From Prunella strophiata (taxonomy: Eukaryota; Chordata; Aves; Passeriformes; Prunellidae), in assembly GCA_036583965.1 (NCBI GenBank), contig JAZBQD010000014.1, positions 50,101,626 through 50,165,625 on the forward strand: a stretch of 64,000 nucleotides of DNA. The letters run 5' to 3'. Shown here in pieces: positions 41,801 through 54,400 of this stretch; the stretch's first letter is position 1, and every line of letters starts with the position of its first letter. The position numbers were made by a program, and so were the translations under genes. The notes beneath the pieces are model-generated. The model was not told the DNA's origin. It was given only the letters and a program-made list of their open reading frames with translations, and ran no database searches.

Positions 41801-44800
41801 TTTGCTTCTTCTGCCTGCTGGTAAATATGAAATAACTTGAAACTGGAGCATGAAGCTTGATCTTATCTTTAATAATTCCTTAAATTTGGTGTAAGTTTTA
41901 GCATCAGATTCAGTTCCTATGAAAGTGAGTGAGAGCTGTGTTTTTAATTAAGAACACTCTAATTAATCATAGAAAAAAAATCAAATGCTTTTTGATCTTG
42001 TTAGGAGCTATTTTTTTTTATATCTAAGGGCCTGGATATTGTTTGTTTATGTATTCTGTAAATTCAGTTTTATACTTATGTATGTCTGTTTAGCTACAGC
42101 AAGGTCATTAGTGATGTTGAGGTGAACTTGGGAAAACAGGCCAGTTTTTCATTTCAAGGGAGCCATGTTCCATTACAGTGAGAGAGAATGTGATTCTCAA
42201 CAATCTCTGCCACATGAATTCTGGACTAGTAAGGATAATAGGCTCATAATAATGTGGGTTTGTCTGTAGGAGGAGGACACAGCATCAGGTAGAGTGCGCA
42301 CACTTTTTTAATAAAGATTGAACTTGTTTTTCAAACATGGTGTATAATAATGTATTTTGGGATCTTAGGTTAGTATCTACCAAAATTTTCCTATTTCTCT
42401 TTCATTTTCTAAAAAGTCCACAAGAAGATCCTGACGTTCATCCTGACATTTCACTCTTCTGTCTACCTTTTATCTATCTCTTAGATAGTATATTCTTCCA
42501 CTTACTTTCCAGAATTTTCTGGGTTTGTGTTTGAAGAGTTTTCTCAAATGAGAGTTCATCTACATACCCCACATCCATTTCTACATGGAATGACAAATAA
42601 GCAGCATAGTGTTATCATCTTTTAACAACAAATCAAGTCAGTACTGTGCTGCCATCACAGCTGTGAGACCTCTGAAAATACATATTGCAAGACAAAGTCC
42701 AGTGTAGGTGATATCCCGAGGATAAACTGCCTTCTTCCTGCTAGTGCTGTGTGCCTGCTGTAAGGATGGGTTGCATCCAGCCCTGCTGGGTTCCCTGAAT
42801 CCCTTTGGAAGGAGATGTGGCTGCAGAGGCAGGGAGAGAGACAGGGGCACTGGGGCTGGCCAGCAGTGCAGGTCCCACCAGCCAGCACAGCACCCCTGCT
42901 GTAATTCTGCTGAAGTCAGGCAGAACAGGGGCTTTGCAGTCATTCCAGCAGAAGAAAGAGGGAGGGAAATACATATTGGAAAATTAACTTCACCTTCCAG
43001 CATCAGCAGAAACTTCTCTGAGATTTGTATGCCCAGACAAGAGAATTTGGTAGAATAAATGTTATATTTCAGACTGTGTTGTATTTGTTATAATAAATGT
43101 TACATATCAGACTGAAGGTTTGATACTCTCAAGCCTTTCTACACTGGTAAATCATTAATTTCTACTTTGATATTTTAAATTTTAAAAAATATAAATAAAA
43201 AGAGAGCAAAGGTTCTTAAAAAAATTAAATACTGAAATGAATATTTGCCTGTTAAAAAAAAAGCCCCAGAAGCTTCACTGACATGCTTCTTATCTGAAAT
43301 GGATACAAAGTTATTAAATCTATTTTAAATTAAATTTTATTTTGGCACTTCCACAGTGATACCTCTGAAAGCATTGAATAAAGAAAATTCAGGGAGAAAT
43401 TCCTCTCATGTAATTAGTGTGATTTCTAAGAGTATACATTGCTATATAAGTAAGTTTCTTACATGGTGTGTCAACTCTGGATACAATTTTAAAACAGCAA
43501 AAAATCTTCCATTAATTTCTAACATTAATTTATATGCATAATTAATTTTACTAATTATTTACACCTTAATTAACTGTTGCAAATATTTAAAATATTTTCA
43601 TATTTAATGATAATATACCTAATATTACAAAACAGTTACATGGGAATGTAGATATCTAATAAGAAAGATTTCTTCAGAGCAGCTTGCTGATTACAACTAT
43701 AACATCAAATTGATTTTGTGATCTGCTTTATAGATCTTGAGGCAAAAGGGGATTTCTTGGAGCTCCTGCTTGGGAATTTATGAAAGAAAAGTTATCTTCA
43801 CCGTGAAGACATGAAATAAAGTTGAGACACATAAAGCATAAATTAAATCTTTCATTTTCAAGAATTACTCTGAGTAATCCAGTTTAATTAAGATGAAATT
43901 CACTAAAGTCACCTCCAGATTAATTAGTCTCCCTGTTAAGAGCCATTAGATGGGCCCTTTTCCAGGAAGAATTCTGTCCTTGGAGTGGCCACTGCTAATG
44001 AGCTCTGGTATTCAAAAAGCTCAAGACTGTTGTTTTAGACTTTCCTTTTTGAGATATTTGCAAGAGAGTGTTTCTCATGCCTTCTCCCCACCCAGTCTGG
44101 TGCCTCCCATATGGGTAGTGAGGGCTCTGCAGGCTCTGGTGATCCAGAGATCCAAGGCTTTGTTCTCAGCAATGTTTTGTAAGATGAAGGACCTCTTTGG
44201 GGCCATGGTCTCTGCTTCAGTTTGTGGAAGCCTCAGGAGCTGTAATGTAATGACACTGGGCAAGCCACCACAGTGGAGACCTCTGCTCTCTGGGTTTTTC
44301 CTGAACTCTTCAGAATTGCAGCCCTTCACCTTGTAGTACAGTGTGTGTGCAGGTTAAAATTTTTTCCAGTTAGTCTCTGCTTAGTAAAAGCCAACAAATG
44401 CAGTACTTGATGTAGCTACAAAATTTCCATTGAAAATTTAGGGAATCGTGTACAGCATATTTTAATCAGCTTTGATAAAAATCCAACCTTTATTTACAAA
44501 TTTTTCATTTGTTATTAGAATTGGATTTTGAATAACTGTGTAAATGTGTGCTTTGACTCTCTAGATAACACCTGTATAGAACTGAAGGTTGTGCAGTAGT
44601 TTGTTGTGTAGCTAATACTGGTGGTACTTACATGCTTTTGCTGACACAGGAAAGGAAAAATAAGAATATAACTCCCAATTCCTATTCCTTTGTGTAGACT
44701 TCAGTTGGTGTTTGTCAAAAAAAACCCAACATGCTGGGATATAGCTCTCAAATGTTGTCTCCTGCCTGGCAGCTCATGCTGTCAGCAATGCTTTGTGAGG

Positions 44801-47800
44801 GTCTAACTATGCAACTTCTTTGTAACTTGTCTTTGTGATTTTTGTCCTAAAAAGCACTAAGCATATATTAAATGTCTGATTTAGGGGATGCTTTTTTCTA
44901 ATTTTGTACTGATAAAAGTAGAAATCTGAAAACTAATTTAATCAAGAGAAACATGCTTTACTTTTGTTCTTACCGTGCCATTTATTACACATCAGTACAG
45001 AAATGAAAAGAGTTGATGTTGTGTGCATTATTCTATGATTATAAATCACATTGTTTTAAGAGACTTTTTAAACATATCCATTGAAAAAATGTAGGGAAAT
45101 AGTTACCTTTTCTGTACTATTTTCTATTGTTTCTTCATCTGTCATTAAAATGGACTAGGGAAAGACCTCTACAGGAACTCTAATTAATTATTTAATTATT
45201 TGATTTTAAAATGTGTACCATAGAATAATCAATATGTGGTTCCAGAAAAAACAAACAAGCTTGTTCATCAGCCTATATCAATGGGTTGTTTTTGGAGGGT
45301 ATGGCCATTCACCTTGGATGAGGGATGTTATTATATTTCTGTAATCTCCTGTCAAATCAAAAGCTCAGCAGTAGGATTAATGGAATTTCTGTAAGTGTGT
45401 GTCTCTAATACTTTTGACAAATAAATTTTCTATGAACATCTAAATTTAAATATTTTTTATAAAGTTCCTGGAGATTTACTGGTTTTGTTAATGAACAAGT
45501 ATTTATATACTTATATATACACAAATATATATATGTATATGTGTATGTTAATGTCTCTCCCTTGAGAAAACAGGAAGAAACTGTAACTTTCCTGCTGGTG
45601 GAATTTGAGAGCATGTGCCCTACTGTATAATCTAGCACAATCAGTACAGTTTATTTTTCTGACTTAGTCTGATGAAAGCACAACTCAAGAATAGTAACCA
45701 CAGAAAAGAATGGATAGAATTCCTCTGTACTAAAAACACTTTTCATAGAAGTCTGTTAAATACCTGGTACATGGTGTGGGCCTATTATGGGAAGGCATTC
45801 TGACTAATGTCAATATTTGATTTGTATCATTGAGAAGCCAGGGAATATCATTATCTCGTCCACCCCTTTCTCCCCTCCACTCCCCTCCCCACCCTGTCCC
45901 AGAGCCTCCTAGGCCACAGGAGTCAAAGGTAAGATAATTTTTTTATCTATAAAGCTAAAGAAAGATCAATTATGTATTTGGTAATTTATAGATGTTTGTT
46001 ACTAAAGGACAATTTGTGAAAATTTTGTGCAGCATTGCTTAGTCAAAATTGGTTTGCATGCTATAACCTACAAATAGTACTGTATGAGCTTATTATTTTG
46101 ATAAACTTCATCTAGTGTATGTTGGCATATAGCACATCTCAATTTGTTTTGAAAGGTAGATATACCAAAGAGAATACAAATTAAGTCATAGATGTCCATC
46201 TGACTTTGCAAAAAAGAGAAATATAGAGATGAAATTTTTATCCTAGTGTATTGAACAAACTACATTTGGGAATTGTGGAGGAGAAGCAGACATGGAGCTC
46301 TGTGTGATGGTATTTTTAGAATTGTTCTCGAGGCTAAGAGATTGGCATTTTCACCTAGTGCAAATCAGCCCTCAGAATATGTGCCAGCACTTGTGTGCAG
46401 ATAGAGTGCTAGAACATGGCTTAGGAGAAAGCCTTAGAAAGACTCTGAATGGATATGGGCCTTTTTGTGGACCAAAGGAGCAATAAGGTGCATTAGTACT
46501 CTGGAAGGGGTGTTGGATTTCCTCACTGAAGACCTGTGCCAGTTCCTGGCAGAGAGGTGGATGTTTCTTTCAACCTGCTTTGAAGCCTCTCTCTGCTGAC
46601 CACTATGAGAAGTATAATGTTGGACTTGGCCGAAAAGAGAGAAAGAAGGCAAGAGACTACCTCTAAATTTGGAGAGATGGATTTTCAGCTGGGTTGTAGG
46701 AAATTAATTTCTTCAACCTATTTCAACTGGTTTTTTATTTTTGAAAATTGGGAAGGCCTGAAAAGCCTCTAGAGTGGTTCTTCACAGAGCATGCAGTACC
46801 TGTTTATTAGGGACTTTTTCTGGGATGTGATACAACTGGCTTCATGTCTTTGCATTCAATCAAATATGGTGGGAATTTTAAAAAGGCTGTAAGCACTGGG
46901 AAGGGTGGGTCTTTATGGCCTGCCTTGCTGGAAGCATGCAGCCTGCTGCATACTATGATGGCATTCTAGTACCTAAATCCAAGCCTGGGTGCACAAATAA
47001 GGAATTTTCTATATGAAAATTGTAGAACGGATTATTTTACAAGAATATCTTCAGAGCTTTCAGATTTAATGTAGAGAAATAGTTGATCCCCAGACCTACT
47101 GTTTTTCTTTCTGTATTTCTGCATTAAACTGTATTTCTCATATAAAATGTTCTTGTAAACTTGGCTTTCCCCAGCCAACATGTGCTTCCTCCAAATATCA
47201 AAATAGAGCCAGACAAAACTGTTGTGGCTGAATAAATGTGTCCTGTCTAGATGAACGAGCATTGCTACCCTTGATCCAGGGGTTGGCCACTTCTCCAAAC
47301 GCCATCCTACAAAATATCTTTGACATGGTGTTAATAACCATATTAATTAGGCAGTTGAGTCCTTGCAGAATTCAGAATTTTATCTATTTAAACTTGTGGA
47401 TGATACGGTATGTATTTTTGTTTTATAGAGGCTGACCTCATTCCTGAACTGAGTGAAGCTGAAGAATATGAGGTATAGCATTCATTTGTTTTTTAAGAGA
47501 GTATTTAAACTAAATATATTTCAACTAGATTGAAATTATATTCTGTGAAAATTTACAAAAATATGTCACCGAGTGTATTATCTGCATTTATGTATACATA
47601 TATATGCATGTGCATATAAAGCCTTTGAGCTATATCTCTCCTTAGATAACTCTGGAGATACCTTAGTATTTCTCTGGGGTTGGAGGTACATGGTGAAGTA
47701 AAGGAAATCACAGAATATTTGTAAATATTTTTAAAATGGGGCATCAGTTTACAATCACCCCTCTGTGAAGTCTGACAGAATTGTTCATCAAAGAATCAAA

Positions 47801-48381
47801 GCTGCCATCCAGTGTTAGGCATTTTAGTTAAAGAAAAGTTTGATTTGTCCTTGCTTGTGATGGTCTTATCATGTAGTAAATTAAAATAAGGGAGGACAAT
47901 AGTTGTGCTGAAGAGTGAGATTCAAGTGTGTCTGCTGTTTGCTACTGGTTTAACTGTTACTCAGAAATTCTTGGAGGTTCATTTGCTTCTTAAACTCAAG
48001 TGAGACTTTAAAGTATAGCTCTGTTTTACAAAATTTTTGATGATCTTATGATAAACTTTGGAGGCTTCATATTCAGTAACTAGGTCTCTGGTGGCATATC
48101 AAGGAGAGATATAAAAATACTATTATTAAGTTTTTAAGTCTCTAATACCAATTGTGCAACATAGACAGTTACTTCAGTAAGACATTTATCAAGTAATATC
48201 AAGTAATCCCTCAGAATTTTCAATTTATAGTTTCAGTCTATGACCACAATATTCTCACTGCATGACAGGTTCTTTAAGTTAAATAGAACAGCCTGTGTTT
48301 TTCTATCTATTGACCCTCCCTTGCATTTGTGGACGCTGAGTAACCAGTAATACAGTCATTTCTCTGTTCTAATGTATCCAG

Positions 48382-48475
<94 letters not shown>

Positions 48476-51400
48476 TGCATCTGTTAGGTGCCAGTGAACA
48501 TCAACTGATTTTTACTTGAACCAAGAAAGTTTAAAAGTGCATGTTACCTTGCAGAAATAGAAACAAGGGCCTGTCCAGTCCAGCCCAGGTTTGAAGGCAA
48601 TCAGTCTTGGTGCTGCTGTCCCTACATTTTAGGTATTTAATCCTTAGAATGAAATCCAAACCTGAGAGTGACATCTGAGGTACCTTATGTTGTGTGAGTG
48701 CATGAGGGGCTCCTGGTTCAAAGAGGGACTGCAGTGTGAAGCCCAGCTCTAGCCTGGTGGGTAAAGTCCTTGCCCTGGTGAGACTGGGTGAAAGCTCACA
48801 ACTCCTGTTTGCTGAGGGCTTCAGTCAAAAACATACTCAGCAGCTCTTTATCTTGGGCACATTCTTTCAAAGGCTGTTGATTTTTTTACATTACTCTCCC
48901 TGCTTTGCCCTGTTCAATGCAGGAATGGGAGATCTACTCAAACTAAAGTGAAATAGAGAAAACTGAGGAGTTGTTAGATTGATAACTGTGCCTAGTCTCC
49001 TGGGTGTTTTCTCAGCATTATGCTTTTGAATTAGAAACAGTGGCATTTTCACCACATCACCAAGTCAGATCTTTCAAAAAAAAACAAAAAACCAAAACTT
49101 TTTTGCAAGAGACTCTGTGCTGCTCTGTCTCTTAGGGCTATGTGTGCCTGTCAAATCAGGTCCCTTCAGAAACTGAAAGTGTACCTCAATCTAGATGGCA
49201 GAGTTGGGCTGGGACAGGTTCAGTTCTGGTGCAGCTTTAGATGGGGCCACAGCACAGAACTGCAGGGACTGCTGTGTCTAAGTCAAAACAAAAATTATGT
49301 TGAGCGAGTTAGGTGTTTTGATGATATGGTTTTTGTTTTGGTGCAGGGAGAGCTGTAGAGGGTATGAAAATATTTGACCTTAGGTCCTCAAGCACTGTCT
49401 AAATCCTAATTGCATTCAGGCACTTTTTTTTTTTTTTTCTTTTTAGTATGTCCTTAAAAGGCAAAATCTACTGACACAGATTTTGCACAAAGTATTGTTA
49501 TACATCATCATTCATATTCAGAAAACAAAAGGTCATAACAGGACTAGGGGATATGACTCACAACACTTGTGAAACTCTGACAGTCTTGCTGAGGATCATG
49601 AACTCTTCTTTTCCAGAAAACTCTAACAATTCAGCATAATTGAGGTCATAAATATATTTTACAAATGTTGTTGTTATTATTACAGTTTAATTACCATCAG
49701 GATACTGATAGCAAAACCATTTTTTCATTGCTGTGTATACAATCTATGCTATATATTGCATATACAATTGCATTTTATTAGGAAAGTGTTAGAGCCTTTT
49801 TAATAAAGTAAACAAATACTGTAAGCGATTTTTGCCTCTCAAACACAATTTAAGTAATGCAATATTGAAGAAATTTTTGGGACACAGCATTTTCCTGGTT
49901 TTATAAGTAATATTTTTCAAGATAAAAGAGGATACCTGTTCTTGCAGTTAATTACTTTAGTTTAAGACCAACAGTCTTCTCAAGTGTTGTTTTGCTTTAC
50001 CCCTCTTGATTTATTGATCCAGAAAAATGTATTATTGCAGTTTTAGTTTTCATTCATGTTCAGTCTATAAACATGTTTAATTGTCTTTGGCTATGATATT
50101 TTTTTCAAAGGATGAAGTTGATGAAAAGGAAACAGAGGTGGATGAAGAAACTGCAGTGGTTCCTAGCACTGACAATACAATGAACCAATTGAGGAGAGAT
50201 TTTCAGGTGATTACATCCAGCTACAGTCAAGAAAAAATGGGAACAAAACCCAGTGAAGCCAAAACAAATAGATACCTAACAAGAGAAGAATTGCATGGTA
50301 AGGATAATGTTTTCAAAGCAGTTTATTATGCTACTTCTCCACCTATTGGTGAAATTTCTGAAGAGGAAGATCACTTTTTGGAATCCCAAACAATTACTGG
50401 AAATCCTCCTCAACTCATTGACTCCACCAAAGGCAGAGAAGACGAGTTTATATATCTTTCTTCAGGCACCGAGCCAACAAGGATAACCACCACTGGCCAC
50501 AGGGACGAAGATTTCTTACTGCCTCCTTTTAAACCTCATCAGGAATCTGAGGACTTTTGGAGTTCGGTTCCTACCACTTCTTCATCACAGCTGGTTACAG
50601 AGGAGGCCTCCCAGGAAGATGCCCTTCCTTCAGGAAGTCCAGATATAAGTGTGCATGATGATCTTTCTCAAGGCTCCATTAAATACGTTTCAGAAGTCGT
50701 AGCACCCTCAAGCTCCGATGAGCCTCCAAAGCATACTGCTTCCACTGATGGAAGTTTATGGTTTCATAATGCTACAGATGCAACAACTCAATCTGTGGAT
50801 ACATCACCTAGTGGGCAATTGTCTCAGACCAGTTACACTGATGCTTATGTAGAGGGATTAAAGCCAACTACAGCGCCCTATACAAGCAGCCCAGTGGTTT
50901 TACAAGACACTTCAGATGCGGATTTAGAATTGCCACATTATTCTACCTTTGCTTTCTCCTCTGCTGAATTATCACCTCACTCTATCTCTTCAAGCTCTGG
51001 AGAATATGGTTCTGCTTCTGCTGCCAGTGAGGTACTCTCTCAGACAACTCAGCCAGTCTATAATGGTGAGATACCTCTTCAACCTTCCTACAGTAGTGAA
51101 GTGTTTCCTCTAGTCACCCCTTTATTGTTTGACTCTCAGATGCTCGACACTACCCCTGCTACATCAGATAGTGATGTGACCTTGCATGCTACACCTGTAT
51201 TTCCCAGTGTTGATGTGTCATTTGAACCCACCCTGTCTTCCTATGATGATGTACCTTTGCTTACATTTTCCTCTGCTTCCTCCAGTAGTAAAATGTTTCA
51301 CCGTTTGTATACAGTTTCTCAAATGTTTCCACAAAGCGCTACTCCAGCTGTTGCAAGCGATAAGGTGTCCCTGCATGCTTCTTTGACGTTGGCAGTGGGT

Positions 51401-54400
51401 GATCCATTAATACAGCCAAGCCTTGCTCAATTTGCTGATGTGGTGTCACATCAGACCACTCATGCTGCTTCGGAGACACTGATGTTTGGTCATAATAGAA
51501 CTCACATATTTTCTCAAGTTGAACCATCCAGCAGTGATTTAAATATGCATGTACTATCTACAATGTCTGAACTTCCTTATGCTTTGTCTGGTAATGTGGG
51601 CTCCCTCCAAAGCTTTACTGTTTCCTATGACTCTGCAGAATTTGTGCATGGTTCTGTTGACGTATTTCATCAAGATCCTTTATTTAGCAGCTATAACAAT
51701 GTACTGGTGCATAAACCTTCTTCTGTAATATCACAAGCTGATACTTTGCTGCAGCCTACGCGCTCTCTATCTAGTGACACGGATTGGTCTGAAGCATACT
51801 CTGGTAGTGAGTCCCTTTTGCCTGATACAGATACTTTGACAGTACTTAATGTTTCTTCCTCTGATTTTGTTGATGAGATTCCATATGAATCATCTGGGTT
51901 TAGTGATGTTAATAAGATGCTTCAAAAAGGTGATGTGATATATGGAGATGAGAGAGAACTGAAAATTTCCTCCTCTTTAAGTGAAATGGCTTCCAGTGCT
52001 GAAAGTAAAGAGATACATGAACTTTCTACATCTGTTTCTAATAATGTTGTAATTGAGCAGAATATGTCTCTGCAAGAAAGCCCACTTCCTGTTTCTAGCA
52101 CAAAGGGAATCCTTCCAGTCTCTCTTGCTTTTCCCACTACTAAGATATTTGATCATGATATTAGTAAACTTACAGAAAAGCACCTTTCTGTTCAGCCTTT
52201 GCATGTTACGACTCCAGCCTTTGATGACACTTTGCTTAAACCTGTGCTTAGTGCAAGCTCAGATCAAGCTCTCTCTGTCCCTGCTTATAGCAAAATGTTA
52301 TCCTCGACTCAGCTGTACTTTTATGAGACCTCAGCTACATTAAATAATGAAGCATTACTGCAGTCCTCCTTCCAGTCTTCTGGCGATGGCACTCTGCTTA
52401 ACACTGCTGCAGTTGTGCCTAGTGATCCCGTATTGGCTGAAAGCTCAAGGGTTCAAAAAGATAGTTCTGCATTTGACCAAATATTGCATCAAATGGCACC
52501 AGCTTCTGCTACAACTGAAAGCAAGCTGCATTCTACATCTGCACCTTCTGTTGCTGATATGATGTCAGACACTTTTAGTAAGCCCACAGCATCACTTCAA
52601 GGTTTTTCTTTTTCTTATACAAGTGAGAGATACGTTTCATCCAGTTTGTTTAACAGTGAAGATGTTCAGAAGGTTATGCCTTCATTGTACAGTAGCGATG
52701 TTTCATTCCAGCTGACCAGTTTAGAAAATACAAATGCCTTTCCGTCCCAGGCAGCCAATGCTGCAACAACTCCCTTCCTAACAGGTGACACTTCATCACA
52801 TGTAGCTACTCCTACAGACAGCCATATCTCTTCAAGTGTTTTTGAAAGAATTGGGGCTGACAGTGTCTCTTCAAGTTCCACACTTGGTTTTGATCCTGTT
52901 CATATGCCAGCAGTTGTTTCTGGTTCTGATGTGTCCGTTCATCACACTCTTCCTTTACCAAATACACTTATTTCAGTCACGGCTGCTCCTTCCAAAAGTG
53001 AGATCCCTGTAACTTTGAATAGGTTGCTGGTTCCTTCTAGAGAATCCTCCGGGTTGTCTCCCAGTATCATGTCCAGTACTGATTTGTGGTCTTCTGTAGT
53101 TGAGGATGACTACGATGAATATGATGATGCCTTCCCTGTAAGTAACTGCATCTCATGCACTTCCCATAGAGAAGATCAGGATATGGTAGTAGAGGATGAA
53201 AATACAGAGGTAAATAATAACAAGGATCAGAGTAACCTAATTATAAGTTCACATTCTGAGAAACCTGAAGAAGAGAAGTTTTCTACTGCTGCATCTGACA
53301 GTCAGATAAACCGTGCCATGGACAGACGTAATTATACATCCATACCAACTTTGACAGCGAATGTGATACCTGAGAAGCACAACAACCTGAAAATTTTGGA
53401 GAACCACATTCAGACATCTAGTGTCCAGTTGCAAAACACATCAGAATCTAAGTCTTGGGCTGTTTTGACAAGTGATGAAGAAAGTGGTTCTGGCCAAGGT
53501 ACCTCAGATAGCCTTAACGATAATGAAACTTCAACAGATTTCAGTTTTCCTGACCATAATGAGAGAGACACTGAAGGGGCAGTTGAAGCAGGTAACTCAG
53601 AATTAACTCCTGGATCATCACAATCATCAGCCTCATCTGTTACTAGTGATCACTCATCAGTGTTCAACATCTCTGAGGCAGGTTAGTTATGGATAAGTCT
53701 AATTAATACCATGGGAAGCTGTGAGGGGATACTTTTGTGCCATAGAGAATGAGGTTTATCTACAGATAATAAAGGCAGAACATAACAGTGCCAATGGGTG
53801 TGATTAAGGAAGCATTGGGGAACAGGGGTTCACACTGAGCTGGCTATCCTGTGAATGCTACTTCTGGCTACTTAAAACTGCACCTGAAATATTCTTCAGT
53901 AAGATGATTGATGCTCTGCTTTTGGATTGATGCATACTGTCAGCAGAAGTTGACTAATGCAAAATCTGAACCAGAATTGTTTTAGTGCTAATTGTTGCTT
54001 TTAGTTTTAAAGATTTGAGAGGGACTTGGGTTCTCTGTTGAGTTCTTTGTACAAAGACATGTGCCTGCCCTTATGGAAATACCACCAGAGGAAACCATGC
54101 CTCTGCTAGAGGAAACATACCTCTTGATATTCTCTTTTAAACTTACAGCAGCACATTTTTTTGTGTTTTCTGAGAGGTTGAACAAGGAAGAAGATGCTGG
54201 TTTTATTCTGATTCATAAAAACATTCATTTTTATTCTGTGTATGCCACTTTCAGATTTCAGTGAGATGCAGAATTTTTGTGCCAGATTTGCGTATTCCCA
54301 AAGTAGAGCCAGATTCTTCTCTAGATATTTATATTTAATGCTATTTTCTTATTTATGCCTCTTAAATTCAGCAAGAGTATTTGCAACCCATTAGTCCAAT

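Larger units (their letters stand above)
41226..47428 (+). other. Intron between exons 10 and 11
   Basis: 6203 bp. It includes a GC-richer patch (about 42640-43000), the 38-bp duplication, an open frame at 43950-44336 that I do not believe is coding, a TA-rich tract and a C/T-rich tract at about 45858-45910. Confidence 0.92.

Noticed and set aside
43950..44336. A 128-codon open frame in the intron between exons 10 and 11
   Set aside because: No recognisable domain and no splice sites that would match PTPRZ1 phases. A chance open frame or old repeat is more likely.
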